Under the pieces are notes generated by a model. The model did not search any database and was not told where the DNA came from. It worked only from the letters and a program-made list of their open reading frames with translations. A DNA stretch of 41,900 nucleotides. It comes from a virus. Location of the stretch: IMG/VR virus record IMGVR_UViG_3300036398_004629, positions 1 to 41,900 of that record; one strand, 5' to 3'. Positions 30,676 through 38,953 of this stretch are shown here, in pieces. The number at the start of each line of letters is the position of its first letter. The first letter of the stretch is position 1. The position numbers and the translations under genes were made by a program.

Positions 30676-31598
30676 TATTTTATTCTAGATAATTTTATAA
30701 GAACTGCTGCTAAATTTATTTCTGAGTCAGCACAAATAGTATGGTCAACTAATCCTTGCTTTATTATTAGTATTGCTGAATCTTTTTTTTCATCGGTATC
30801 ACCAAACAGATCTATATTTCTATACATCCATTTATATATTTCCTCCATATCCTCTGGTTTTGCTTGTGAACAGAGTAATTTTCTTGCTTCTTGAAATTGT
30901 CCATTCTTAAAAAGTTCGACCATTTTTATTTTGTAATCTTCTACAATTTCGCTGTTATTAGTTGGATTCAGTAATTTTTTATTAATTACATTTTGTTGTA
31001 AAAGATTTATACATTTACGAAGATCAGGATATGTTATTTTTACATAAGTATCTATTAGATCTATATCAAATTCAACATTTTCTTCTAAAAGAATAGTGGC
31101 CGCTCTTGCGGTAAATTCTGTTATATCCGTTTTTTCAATATGAAAACCCTGACAACGACTATGAATAGCAGGAATAATTCTATTTGGATAATTGCAAGTA
31201 AGAATAAACCTACTATGGTTACTGTAGGTCTCCATAACTCCACGTAGGATTGCTTGAGCATTAGGTGTGAGATAATCTGCTTCATCAAGTAATACTATTT
31301 TGAAAGATCCAAATGGGATCATTTGAACAAAATTTATAATTTTGTCTCTGATTGTATCTACATTGTTTTCTCTACTAGCATTTATTTCTAGAACATCATA
31401 TTTTTCAATATCAAGCTCATTAATTAAAACTTTTGCTAGAGTTGTTTTTCCTACACCCGCAGAGCCACTAAACAGTAGATGAGGTATATTTTTTTCAGAT
31501 ATCCAATTTTCGATTTGTTTTCTCTGAGTAATATCTCTGAAAACATAATCAGATATTTTTGTTGGGCGATATTTTTCAACCCAAAGTTTATTAGACAT
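30675..31598 (-). CDS. 44: Clamp loader large subunit (gp44)
   Basis: AAA+ ATPase that opens and loads the gp45 clamp. At 307 residues it fits gp44 (T4: 319). It starts WVEKYRPTKISDYVF; Walker A is SGSAGVGKTTLAKVL near 47; Walker B is IVLLDEADYLTPNAQAILRG. The SRC-type arginine finger is in IIPAIHSRCQGFHI. The C-terminal collar domain follows. No gp62 partner gene is recognisable next to it, and the clamp and polymerase are 20 kb away, unlike T4 where they are neighbours. The start overlaps the small zinc-finger gene; no Shine-Dalgarno is seen, so translation is likely coupled. Confidence 0.95.
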   Translation of the reverse strand: MSNKLWVEKYRPTKISDYVFRDITQRKQIENWISEKNIPHLLFSGSAGVGKTTLAKVLINELDIEKYDVLEINASRENNVDTIRDKIINFVQMIPFGSFKIVLLDEADYLTPNAQAILRGVMETYSNHSRFILTCNYPNRIIPAIHSRCQGFHIEKTDITEFTARAATILLEENVEFDIDLIDTYVKITYPDLRKCINLLQQNVINKKLLNPTNNSEIVEDYKIKMVELFKNGQFQEARKLLCSQAKPEDMEEIYKWMYRNIDLFGDTDEKKDSAILIIKQGLVDHTICADSEINLAAVLIKLSRIK

Positions 31599-31725
31599 TT
31601 TTATGTTTTTTGAAAAAATTGATTATTTTTTGAATGAATGGTGATACTGATCGATGAGGGCATCGGCCTTGACGCCAATCACAGTTATTTTTAATTTTAT
31701 TTTTACAAAAATGACATTTATCCAC
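31591..31725 (-). CDS. Tiny zinc-finger-like protein
   Basis: A 44-residue gene below usual length limits, read from a GTG at 31725. The sequence begins (M)DKCHFCKNKIKNNCDW, then RQGRCPHRSVSPF and a basic tail IINFFKKHKNV. Cys4, Cys7, Cys15, Cys22 and His24 form a likely zinc site (CxxC...C...CxH). GGAAG lies seven bases before the GTG. It overlaps the upstream gene by 8 bases and the gp44 gene by 8 bases, filling the gap between them exactly. Small CDW(R/Q)QGRCPHR-containing proteins occur in marine T4-like phages, by recollection. Possible DNA- or polymerase-binding role; not shown. Confidence 0.8.
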   Translation of the reverse strand: MDKCHFCKNKIKNNCDWRQGRCPHRSVSPFIQKIINFFKKHKNV

Positions 31726-31996
31726 GAAGAGCTTCCACTGTTAGAATTTTATCAATTTCTTCACCAAAATTTTTATCATCGCTAATTATATGTAACGAAT
31801 AAACATTTTCATCTTTTTTTGGATCATATCGTACTGTTTGAACAACGCGACCGCCATTGGCAAACCAAACCATAAATTCTATCGATTTATCTTGATTTAT
31901 ACGTTCAGATTTTCTGACCGGCTCACAAATAACTTCTCCGCTTCCAATATCAGATGAATTTATCCAGTTTTGAATCCATTTTTTTAAAAATTTCAT
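31718..31996 (-). CDS. Conserved hypothetical protein of T4-like phages
   Basis: A 92-residue protein. After a basic, aromatic N-terminus (FLKKWIQNWINSSDIG) it has FMVWFANGGRVVQTVRYDPK and YSLHIISDDKNFGEEIDKIL, ending LTVEALRG. This pattern is conserved in marine T4-like phages, by recollection, and has no known function. It looks like a small beta-sheet domain with a C-terminal helix. AAGGTAAT lies before the ATG. It belongs to the early operon that includes the co-chaperonin and gp44. Confidence 0.85.
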   Translation of the reverse strand: MKFLKKWIQNWINSSDIGSGEVICEPVRKSERINQDKSIEFMVWFANGGRVVQTVRYDPKKDENVYSLHIISDDKNFGEEIDKILTVEALRG

Positions 31997-32464
31997 TTAA
32001 TTACCTTTTAATTTTTCGATTTCTACAACTCTTTTTCTCAAGCTACTAGAACTAAAACTATGGTCTCTAGAATTATAAATTAGTTTTATATTTCTACGTT
32101 CACAAATATCTTTTCCAGTAAAATGTTTATCTTTGTATTCCTCTCCAAGGATTCTAACATGTATTGGTAGAGTAAGCAAGATATCTTCTAAGTCTTTTTC
32201 AGTTTCATAAACTACTATCTCATCAACATATCTGACGGCTTGTAATTGAATTTGTCTTTCAACAATAGATTGAACAGGTTTATTTTTTGTATGTGGACGA
32301 TCTATAGTAGGATCTGTTTGAATTCCAACTATTAAATAATCACAATGATTTTTTGCTTCAGACAACATTGCTATATGACCAGCATGTAATAAATCAAAAG
32401 AAGAAAAAACTATACCTATTTTAAGACCTTTATTAGTAAGATCTTTTATGTTATTAAAAATCAT
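31997..32464 (-). CDS. Cytidylyltransferase (TagD/HldE-C-like)
   Basis: A 155-residue HIGH-superfamily nucleotidyltransferase. It has the signature IVFSSFDLLHAGHIAMLSEA near residue 20, VERQIQLQAVRYVDEIV in the middle and SFSSSSLRKRVVE (ISSTxxR-type) near the end. It resembles glycerol-3-phosphate cytidylyltransferase and the ADP-heptose-forming domain of HldE. It would produce an activated CDP- or ADP-compound, for example for sugar or lipid modification. It overlaps the upstream gene as ATGA. The glycosyltransferase elsewhere in the window could use such a product, but no direct link is visible. Confidence 0.9.
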   Translation of the reverse strand: MIFNNIKDLTNKGLKIGIVFSSFDLLHAGHIAMLSEAKNHCDYLIVGIQTDPTIDRPHTKNKPVQSIVERQIQLQAVRYVDEIVVYETEKDLEDILLTLPIHVRILGEEYKDKHFTGKDICERRNIKLIYNSRDHSFSSSSLRKRVVEIEKLKGN

Positions 32465-32682
32465 TTTTTAAGATAATTAATTATTTTTAAATGTTCTTGT
32501 TCCTTGATCCATTCATCTTCAATCGAAAACTTTGGACATTTTTTTAAACTTTCTTCGACTGCCCATAAAATTTTATACAGTTCTTGCTTTATGTAATATG
32601 ATTCGTAACTATCTGTATTTTTATCATTACACAATAAAGTAGCATAATTTATTTCTGATATAATTTTTTGTGAAGATATCAT
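32461..32682 (-). CDS. Small hypothetical protein
   Basis: A 73-residue helical protein that I do not recognise. Visible segments are KIISEINYATLLCNDKNTDS, YYIKQELYKILWAVEESLKK and DEWIKEQEHLKIINYLKK. There are no membrane segments. Its stop overlaps the cytidylyltransferase start (ATGA) and it lies two bases after the co-chaperonin gene, so it is co-translated with both. Possibly an accessory subunit for one of its neighbours; unproven. Confidence 0.72.
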   Translation of the reverse strand: MISSQKIISEINYATLLCNDKNTDSYESYYIKQELYKILWAVEESLKKCPKFSIEDEWIKEQEHLKIINYLKK

Positions 32683-32684
32683 TG

Positions 32685-33020
32685 TTAATCATGTTCTCTG
32701 TATACATCGGATGGTTTTTCAGATGAACTAAGTAGAATTGCGTTATTATCTACCATTCTTAATTCAACAGTTTCCCCATTATAGTTGTATTCTATGGTTC
32801 TAGTCCATCTACCATGTTCTACCAATACCCAATCACCAACTTGAACGTCTTGTTGTTCTGGACCAATTGCCCAAACTTTTCCCCATCGAGGGTGAATACC
32901 TTGACGTTTTCCATTATCACTTGGAATATATAAACCTGATTTTGTTCTTTCTATTCCAAAATCCATATCAGAAACTAAAACTTTATCTGCCAATGGAATT
33001 ATTGTTCCTTCTACTTTCAT
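32685..33020 (-). CDS. GroES-like co-chaperonin (gp31 analogue)
   Basis: A 111-residue protein with the GroES fold: IIPLADKVLVSDMDFGIERT, SGLYIPSDNGKRQGIHPRWG, KVWAIGPEQQDVQVGDWVLV and EHGRWTRTIEYNYNG. In T4, gp31 replaces GroES so that host GroEL can fold the major capsid protein; the marine-phage version here should serve the same end. The stretch after IPSDNGKRQG could be the mobile loop that contacts GroEL, although it lies later than in bacterial GroES. GAGGAAAT lies before the ATG. It sits in an early operon together with gp44. Confidence 0.87.
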   Translation of the reverse strand: MKVEGTIIPLADKVLVSDMDFGIERTKSGLYIPSDNGKRQGIHPRWGKVWAIGPEQQDVQVGDWVLVEHGRWTRTIEYNYNGETVELRMVDNNAILLSSSEKPSDVYREHD

Positions 33021-33030
33021 AATTTCCTCA

Positions 33031-33291
33031 TTATTTTTTAAATTTATTTTTTACTATTTCGGTGTCAACTGTTTTGACTTGTTCTTCTACATTTTTTTGT
33101 GGTACTGCTTTAGGATTTGATTCATAATATTCATTAATTATATCATCTTTTTTTCTTACTATTTTACCACCAGGTCCTAATTCGTCGCCTCTAGCATTAA
33201 CTTTCATGTTGCCAATAGCAGGCATCAATTCATGTTTTTTCATTAATTTTTCTATGTCTATTTCTTTTCCCTGCATAGTTCTATATTTCAT
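33031..33291 (-). CDS. Conserved hypothetical protein of T4-like phages
   Basis: An 86-residue basic protein. MKYRTMQGKEIDIEKLMKKH is followed by ELMPAIGNMKVNARGDELG, PGGKIVRKKDDIINEYYESN and a Lys/Val-rich, probably disordered tail. The N-terminal 60 residues are strongly conserved among marine T4-like phages, by recollection; no function is known. The ATG at 33291 is chosen for its TTTTGGAG ribosome site; an upstream TTG would lengthen it by four residues. It lies between the DnaE-like and co-chaperonin genes. Confidence 0.85.
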   Translation of the reverse strand: MKYRTMQGKEIDIEKLMKKHELMPAIGNMKVNARGDELGPGGKIVRKKDDIINEYYESNPKAVPQKNVEEQVKTVDTEIVKNKFKK

Positions 33292-33305
33292 AATTATCTC
33301 CAAAA

Positions 33306-33824
33306 TTATTTAAAAAAGTCGGTAATATCTAGATTATATTTTACTGAGTCTATTTTATGAACACCCAATAAATATAACACATAGCTTGCTACACTACTAC
33401 CTCTACCAACACCCCATACTATATCATTTTTACGCATAGTATCTATTAAATATTTAAGTAATTTTAAAACTGGTAACAAATTATATTGTTCGTATAAATT
33501 AATTTCATATTTTAGTCTATCAATATTTTTGGTTGGACAAATACTTAACAGATATTCTTTTACATCATAATTTTTATATTCATCTGGAAGAAACCAGATT
33601 GATTGATTATTTTTATCAAAATTTTTTATAGAAATATTTGTGTAGTCTAAATTTAGAAATTTATCAAAGTTTTCAAAATTTTCTTCTATACTTTTATTAT
33701 ATAATTCTGAAGATTTTTTATCTTCTGATAAAATATTTTCAAAATTTTTAATGGTTTCATTATATAATCCATTAAGAATTTCTATTTCGGATAAAATTAC
33801 GTTACCATATGAATTTATTTTCAT
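33306..33824 (-). CDS. Stand-alone DnaE-like fragment (DNA polymerase III alpha, palm-edge region)
   Basis: A 172-residue protein whose last 37 residues resemble the start of the palm of bacterial DNA polymerase III alpha. VWGVGRGSSVASYVLYLLG and HKIDSVKYNLDITDFF fit the family pattern (GRGSxxGSLVAYxLxITxxDPLxxxLLFERF). In DnaE this segment runs straight into the catalytic PDFDVDF motif, but here the protein stops before it, so it cannot be a polymerase. The N-terminal 135 residues are helical and unrecognised. The ATG at 33824 lies five bases after the -10 box of a good promoter, suggesting a leaderless message; an upstream TTG is unlikely. It may bind DNA, primer or host DnaE partners. Confidence 0.72.
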   Translation of the reverse strand: MKINSYGNVILSEIEILNGLYNETIKNFENILSEDKKSSELYNKSIEENFENFDKFLNLDYTNISIKNFDKNNQSIWFLPDEYKNYDVKEYLLSICPTKNIDRLKYEINLYEQYNLLPVLKLLKYLIDTMRKNDIVWGVGRGSSVASYVLYLLGVHKIDSVKYNLDITDFFK

Positions 33825-33829
33825 AAGAT

Positions 33830-33858
33830 ATGATAACAAAAAATTTACAAAATGTCAA
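33830..33858 (-). promoter_or_regulatory. Sigma70-type promoter (gene 44 early operon)
   Basis: Minus-strand TTGACA (33853-33858) and TATCAT (33830-33835) with a 17-base spacer. Only five bases separate the -10 box from the ATG at 33824, so transcription should start at the AUG. It would drive the DnaE-like gene through gp44. Confidence 0.82.
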
Positions 33859-34094
33859 TTTACATTGATTAAATCATCAAAATTTTTACCATTATTTTGA
33901 AGTTCTTCAATTTTACGATAATATCTTATTTGTTGTTCTTCTTTGAGTATATTTAAAATAGTAATAATTTGACTACATACTTGTCCTTGACCTGACCTAG
34001 CTGCTATGCCATATTTTTTATTCAAATCATTTATTTTTGAATCTATATCTGCGTCTTTTAATTTTGATAAATCATCTATTAAAGGGTGAAACAT
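33855..34094 (-). CDS. Conserved small hypothetical protein of T4-like phages
   Basis: A 79-residue helical protein. It starts MFHPLIDDLSKLKDADIDSK and continues INDLNKKYGIAAR and QVCSQIITILNILKEEQQI, with a polar end. The FHPLIDDLSKLKD opening is familiar from marine T4-like phages; function unknown. The ATG at 34094 is preceded by the fibre gene stop two bases away. Its last codons overlap the -35 box of the promoter at 33830-33858, so this gene belongs to the late fibre operon while the next one starts an early operon. Confidence 0.8.
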   Translation of the reverse strand: MFHPLIDDLSKLKDADIDSKINDLNKKYGIAARSGQGQVCSQIITILNILKEEQQIRYYRKIEELQNNGKNFDDLINVN

Positions 34095-34095
34095 A

Positions 34096-35400
34096 TTAAT
34101 TAATTTTCATAATATAGTATAAGGCATGATACGGAACTAGATTAGCGTTAATGCCACTGGTACCAGTAGAACTTACTGAAGTTTCTACAGTAATATTAGT
34201 TTGCGTACTGCTTATATAATTTGTTGAAGTATATCCAGCACTTGATGAAATTGTAGCATCTCCTTCTGAATCAGAACCATCAATGGGTCTAATATACTCT
34301 CTTATATTATGGAAGTGGCCTGGGTCATTGACAACACTTGTTGCTGTATGAAAATGTTCTACAATTATAGCATCTTTAGAACCACCAATTACGGTTGGTG
34401 ATCCTGTTATTGATGTTGTAGCTGATGTTGCTGAATCAGCATCTCCGCCTATTACAAATTTATTTCTTAAATCAGGTGTTCCATTTGACCCATCACATAT
34501 CGCCCAACCACTAGGAACATTTGTAGAACGTCCATACCATAAAGTTATCATACCGACAGGTAATAAAGATTTCAAAAATGAACTAGTTGTATACGATGAA
34601 TTTCCTATTACTATGGAATTTTTTATGGTTTGATTTTCTACATCTGAATTTGTTACTACTGAATTTGTTGCTGTTATTTTTGGTGTTATTATATTTGAAG
34701 AATAAACAACGGTAGCAGTTATATTTGTAGTACTATTGTTGGTTGATATTACATTAGATAAATTTGAATTTACGGAAGTTAAATTAGTAGATATTAAATT
34801 GGTAGCACTTACATTTGTTGTTACTATATCGGAAGTGTTTGCGAAAGTACTCAAATGTTTTACATAAAGGGTATTTTCATCACCATCATTCCATAACCAA
34901 AAAATTTGTTCTGCTGTTACCGATATTGGAAGTAATGTTGGTCCTAAATTTATTAATGTTGTAGCACCGAAATTTATAGAGATAGGGCTCGTAGTTCCAG
35001 TAGATACACTTAAAATCATGTTTGCTTGTTTCGAATTGGAAGGCCAATTATCCACACTAAAAGTATGAGTACCAGCACCTAGTTTAAATTTTTGATAACT
35101 GCCATTGTTGTAATTCAAAATGACATCACTTGTTTGGATATTTTCTGTGTCATCATAAACCAAATTTGAACATTGTTGAAATAAAGCGCGTTTTATTATA
35201 TTATTATTAAAATCATTTGTTTGTGTTAATTTTACAGAATTTATTTTTAAAAATTCTATATCTTCGTCCACATAATTTAATGCTTGAGTTATATTTTTAA
35301 AGTTGTCTCTAAATCCTTGTGTGTTATTATCTCTTCCTCCTACAGGAAAATTTTGGTTTATTTTACTTATGAAATTACTAGCGGTACTTGTAGTTGACAC
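34096..35400 (-). CDS. Tail fibre protein with collar domain and metal-binding tip
   Basis: A 434-residue fibre-type protein. The N-terminal 60 residues (FISKINQNFPVGGRDNNTQG, FRDNFKNITQALNYVDEDI) look like an attachment region. The middle is Thr/Ser/Asn-rich beta-structure (ATNLISTNLTSVNSNLSNVI). The C-terminus has a phage tail collar domain: LPVGMITLWYGRSTNVPSGW, AICDGSNGTPDLRNKFVIGG. It then has a His pair region EHFHTATSVVNDPGHFHN of the kind that coordinates metal in fibre tips. It should take part in host recognition. It starts with GTG at 35400, supported by GGAG ten bases upstream. It follows the collagen-like fibre gene. Confidence 0.88.
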   Translation of the reverse strand: MSTTSTASNFISKINQNFPVGGRDNNTQGFRDNFKNITQALNYVDEDIEFLKINSVKLTQTNDFNNNIIKRALFQQCSNLVYDDTENIQTSDVILNYNNGSYQKFKLGAGTHTFSVDNWPSNSKQANMILSVSTGTTSPISINFGATTLINLGPTLLPISVTAEQIFWLWNDGDENTLYVKHLSTFANTSDIVTTNVSATNLISTNLTSVNSNLSNVISTNNSTTNITATVVYSSNIITPKITATNSVVTNSDVENQTIKNSIVIGNSSYTTSSFLKSLLPVGMITLWYGRSTNVPSGWAICDGSNGTPDLRNKFVIGGDADSATSATTSITGSPTVIGGSKDAIIVEHFHTATSVVNDPGHFHNIREYIRPIDGSDSEGDATISSSAGYTSTNYISSTQTNITVETSVSSTGTSGINANLVPYHALYYIMKIN

Positions 35401-35414
35401 AATTTACTCCAAAT

Positions 35415-38400
35415 TTATTTTTTTAAATTATCTATTTCTAATGAAAGTTTTTTGATAGCTTCGACAATCAGTGGAATTATTTGTTCATACTGAACAGCTA
35501 GGAATCCATCATTTCTAGTTTTCACAGCTTCTGGTAACACGGCTAGAACTTCTTGAGCTATTAATCCAGCTTCTTTCTTTTCTTTATCTTTGTTAACCGC
35601 ATATTGATTCCAATTAAAGATAATTCCAGATAACATTTTTATTTTTTCTAAACTATCGGAAATAGTTTCAATATTTGTTTTCAATCTTTTATCGGAAGTA
35701 TAATAAGCAACAACGTCTCCACCGGCTCTAATTTCTCCGGAAGCATATAAATTCGATCCATCAAATGTTAGGTTTGCTGAGCTAGTAACTGTTCCACCAC
35801 TGTTATAAAGTACTTGACCAGAAGATCCAGAAGTTCCAGATGTACCAGGATTTCCCTGTGGTCCTGTTAAACCTTGTGGTCCTGTTAAACCTTGTGGTCC
35901 TGGAGATCCTGGAGATCCCGGAGATCCCGGAGATCCGGAACCTGTAAATCCTTGTGCTCCTTGGGACCCTTCATGTCCTTGGAAACCTTGATGTCCTTGG
36001 AAACCTTGATTTCCTTGAAAACCTTGATTTCCTTGATTTCCTTGATGACCTTGCGATCCTTGTAATCCTTGTGGTCCTCTTTCTCCCTGTGGACCAGTAA
36101 ATCCTTGGAATCCTTGTGCTCCTTGGAAACCTTGATTACCTTGGAATCCTTGTGCTCCTTGAAAACCTTGAAATCCACGATCACCTTGAATACCTTGTGA
36201 TCCTTGGAATCCTTGATGCCCTTGAAAACCTCTGGCACCTTGAATTCCTTGATTTCCTTGGAATCCTTGTGCTCCTTGGATACCTTGATCTCCTTGTGGT
36301 CCTACTGGAGAATTTCCTGGAACTCCCTGTGTTCCTTGGAATCCCTGTGCTCCCTGGAATCCCTGTGCTCCTTGAAATCCCTGTGCTCCTTGAATACCAG
36401 CACCAGTAAATCCTTGTGCGCCTTGTATTCCTTCATGTCCCTGACTTCCTTGAAATCCAGGTTGACCCCTAAATCCTTGGAAACCTTGTGGTCCAGGAGG
36501 TCCATCAGGCCCAACCCCACCCACAGATCCTTGGAATCCTTGATGTCCTTGGAAACCTTGATGTCCTTGGAATCCTTGTGTTCCTTGGAATCCTTGCGCT
36601 CCTTGAGGACCATCACCGCCAGCACCTTGTGTTCCTTGAAATCCTTGATTTCCCTGGAATCCTTGTGCTCCTTGGAATCCTTGATGTCCTTGATTTCCTT
36701 GGAATCCTTGTGTTCCTTGAAATCCCTGATGTCCTTGAAATCCCTGCGATCCCTGAACACCTGATGAAGCTTCTCCCTGTGCTCCTTGAAAACCTTGATG
36801 TCCTTGGAATCCTTGAGCACCTTGAAAACCATTTGGTCCTCTAAATCCCTGTGCTCCTTGAAAACCTTGATGTCCTTGGAATCCCTGCGGTCCAGTGGGA
36901 GAAGATCCTGGGTTTCCTTGAGAACCTTGAATTCCTTCATGACCTTGAGTTCCTTGAAATCCTTGTGCTCCTTGGAAACCTTGATTTCCTTGAAAACCTT
37001 GACGACCTTGAAATCCTTGATGACCCTGGAATCCTTGTGCTCCTTGCGGGCCATCTCCTCCAGCACCTTGGGTTCCTTGAAAACCTTGATGTCCTTGGAA
37101 ACCTTGATGTCCTTGGAATCCTTGTGTTCCTTGGAATCCCTGCGTTCCTTGGAATCCTTGTGCTCCTTGTATCCCACCAAATCCAGTAGCACCTTGTATA
37201 CCTTCTACACCTTGGAATCCTTGTGTTCCTTGGAATCCCTGTGTTCCTTGGAATCCCTGTGCTCCTTGTATTCCTTCTACACCTTGAAATCCTTGTGCTC
37301 CTTGGAATCCTTGATGTCCCTGAATACCTGCTGATCCTTGAGGTCCCTGACCACCCGCTCCTTGAGTTCCTTGGAAACCTTGTGCTCCTTGTATTCCATC
37401 AAATCCAGTAGCACCTTGTATTCCTTCTACACCTTGAAATCCTTGTGCTCCTTGGAATCCCTGCGCTCCTTGTATCCCACCAAATCCAGTAGCACCTTGT
37501 ATTCCTTCTACACCTTGGAATCCTTGTGCCCCCTGGAAACCTTGTGCCCCTTGAATACCTTGGATTCCTTGTATTCCTTGAAGTCCTTGTGCTCCCTGGA
37601 ATCCCTGTGCTCCTTGAATACCTTCGATTCCTTGTATTCCTTGAAATCCTTGTGCTCCTTGGAAACCTTGTGCTCCTTGGAATCCTTGATGTCCCTGAAT
37701 ACCTGCTGCTCCTTGAGGACCCTGACCACCTGCTCCTTGAGTTCCTTGGAATCCCTGTGCCCCTTGGAATCCTTGAAAACCAGTGTCACCTTGAAATCCT
37801 GTCGGTCCTCTAAATCCTTGTGCTCCTTGAATACCTTCGATACCTTGAGTGCCTTGAATACCTCTTATACCTTGAATTCCTTGAAAACCTTGTGCTCCTT
37901 GGAATCCCTGCGCTCCTTGAATCCCTGCTTCCGATGGTAATCCTTGTGCTCCTTGAAAACCTTGATGTCCTTGAAATCCTTGTGCTCCTTGTATTCCGCC
38001 TGGACCACCCCCACCAACTACATATAGTTCTCCGTTTTTATATATGTCGCCACCAATATGTATATCTTTACCGACACCTAAACCACCGTATACTACAACA
38101 GCACCAGTTATAGTACTTACAGCATTTGTTAAACTTGATGCTAAAAATGCTGGAGAAATCAGTTTTTTAGTATCACTCTTAAATATTAATGAAGAATCAC
38201 CGGCTGAAGTTATATAATCGTTAACCCCAATACTTAATAATGGATAGTATTCTGAAATGTCATCTGTAACTTGGACTAAATTTTTATCCGATCTTGATGA
38301 TCTTTGAACAAAAATAGTAGATGTTGAAACCCAAGAAGCGGTAGTACCTTTAGATTCTAAAATATATTTTTCGGGTCCAATATCAATAAAAGCAGTTACA

Positions 38401-38909
38401 TCATTAGTAACTTGAATTGGAATTGAACCTTGTGATCCTCCTTGAATGTTGGGGAAAACAGTAGCTGTTGCTCCTTGATGACCTTGAACTCCAGATGCTC
38501 CTTGGATACCTGCTGATCCTTGTTGACCTTGAACTCCTTGGTGACCTTGAACTCCTTGGTGACCTTGAACTCCTTGGTGACCTTGAACTCCTTGGTGACC
38601 TTGAACTCCTTGTGCTCCTTGTACACCTCCTGCTCCTTGTATTCCTATAAAACCTGGGACACCTTGATGACCTTGGACACCTTGATGACCTTGAACTCCC
38701 TGAACTCCTTGATTTCCAATATTACCTTGAGATCCTTGAATACCCTGTGGACCAGCAGGACCTACTGTGTTTAATAAAAGTCTAGCTCTATTAACAGTTA
38801 GTTTTTGTTCAACGCCCGAATCAGCAACTATGAATAAAGTTTCATTTTCAGTTGGAGTTGTAAGACCTGGGTCTTGTAATACCTGCGATAAAGGTGCTCT
38901 CGTTGTCAT
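35415..38909 (-). CDS. Collagen-like fibre protein with S74 chaperone domain
   Basis: A 1164-residue fibre. After a 49-residue attachment region come a first Gly-x-y block (residues about 50-145, mostly GVQGHQ) and a globular spacer (about 146-298, with [20 protein letters not shown]). A second block of roughly 730 residues (about 299-1028) is dominated by [12 protein letters not shown] and GFQGTQ. The C-terminus (from about 1068) begins [19 protein letters not shown] and has [15 protein letters not shown]. It is an intramolecular chaperone domain of the S74 type, which trimerises the fibre and then cuts itself off. The blocks have few interruptions (such as GAGGQGPQ). Gln replaces the usual Pro at the y position. 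A late-type promoter lies 26 bases upstream. It probably forms a long trimeric adhesion fibre. Confidence 0.93.
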   Translation of the reverse strand: MTTRAPLSQVLQDPGLTTPTENETLFIVADSGVEQKLTVNRARLLLNTVGPAGPQGIQGSQGNIGNQGVQGVQGHQGVQGHQGVPGFIGIQGAGGVQGAQGVQGHQGVQGHQGVQGHQGVQGHQGVQGQQGSAGIQGASGVQGHQGATATVFPNIQGGSQGSIPIQVTNDVTAFIDIGPEKYILESKGTTASWVSTSTIFVQRSSRSDKNLVQVTDDISEYYPLLSIGVNDYITSAGDSSLIFKSDTKKLISPAFLASSLTNAVSTITGAVVVYGGLGVGKDIHIGGDIYKNGELYVVGGGGPGGIQGAQGFQGHQGFQGAQGLPSEAGIQGAQGFQGAQGFQGIQGIRGIQGTQGIEGIQGAQGFRGPTGFQGDTGFQGFQGAQGFQGTQGAGGQGPQGAAGIQGHQGFQGAQGFQGAQGFQGIQGIEGIQGAQGFQGAQGLQGIQGIQGIQGAQGFQGAQGFQGVEGIQGATGFGGIQGAQGFQGAQGFQGVEGIQGATGFDGIQGAQGFQGTQGAGGQGPQGSAGIQGHQGFQGAQGFQGVEGIQGAQGFQGTQGFQGTQGFQGVEGIQGATGFGGIQGAQGFQGTQGFQGTQGFQGHQGFQGHQGFQGTQGAGGDGPQGAQGFQGHQGFQGRQGFQGNQGFQGAQGFQGTQGHEGIQGSQGNPGSSPTGPQGFQGHQGFQGAQGFRGPNGFQGAQGFQGHQGFQGAQGEASSGVQGSQGFQGHQGFQGTQGFQGNQGHQGFQGAQGFQGNQGFQGTQGAGGDGPQGAQGFQGTQGFQGHQGFQGHQGFQGSVGGVGPDGPPGPQGFQGFRGQPGFQGSQGHEGIQGAQGFTGAGIQGAQGFQGAQGFQGAQGFQGTQGVPGNSPVGPQGDQGIQGAQGFQGNQGIQGARGFQGHQGFQGSQGIQGDRGFQGFQGAQGFQGNQGFQGAQGFQGFTGPQGERGPQGLQGSQGHQGNQGNQGFQGNQGFQGHQGFQGHEGSQGAQGFTGSGSPGSPGSPGSPGPQGLTGPQGLTGPQGNPGTSGTSGSSGQVLYNSGGTVTSSANLTFDGSNLYASGEIRAGGDVVAYYTSDKRLKTNIETISDSLEKIKMLSGIIFNWNQYAVNKDKEKKEAGLIAQEVLAVLPEAVKTRNDGFLAVQYEQIIPLIVEAIKKLSLEIDNLKK
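35930..38000 (-). repeat. Long array of 9/18-bp collagen-coding repeats
   Basis: Degenerate copies of an 18-base unit (such as ggaatccttgtgctcctt, plus strand) encode the Gly-Phe-Gln-Gly-x-Gln hexapeptide. They fill most of this stretch. Near-identical units are ideal for slippage and unequal recombination, so the fibre length may vary among relatives. The repeats also create long open antisense frames that are not genes. Confidence 0.9.
38525..38612 (-). repeat. Perfect 18-bp tandem repeat (GVQGHQ)
   Basis: About five perfect copies of gaccttgaactccttggt (plus-strand reading), the last one incomplete. Each encodes Gly-Val-Gln-Gly-His-Gln in the first collagen block. Because copies are identical they are probably recent and unstable in number. 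Confidence 0.92.
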
Positions 38910-38935
38910 AAATTATAAGTCCATAAGTTTATATG

Positions 38936-38943
38936 TATTTATT
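38936..38943 (-). promoter_or_regulatory. Late-type promoter (AATAAATA) for the collagen-like fibre
   Basis: Minus-strand AATAAATA in the 44-base gap after the Ig-like gene, 26 bases before the ATG at 38909. A GGAC lies between as a weak ribosome site. Confidence 0.65.
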
Positions 38944-38953
38944 TTTATTCTAT

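Noticed and set aside
36204-37334. Long open frames on both strands inside the collagen-coding region, up to 296 residues
   Set aside because: They come from the 9/18-base repeat in the other frames (Leu/Ser/Glu or Lys/Asp/Val low-complexity translations) and have no ribosome sites.
38525-38612. Regular 18-base repeats that might suggest a CRISPR-like array
   Set aside because: Units are directly adjacent with no spacers and translate in frame to GVQGHQ collagen repeats.
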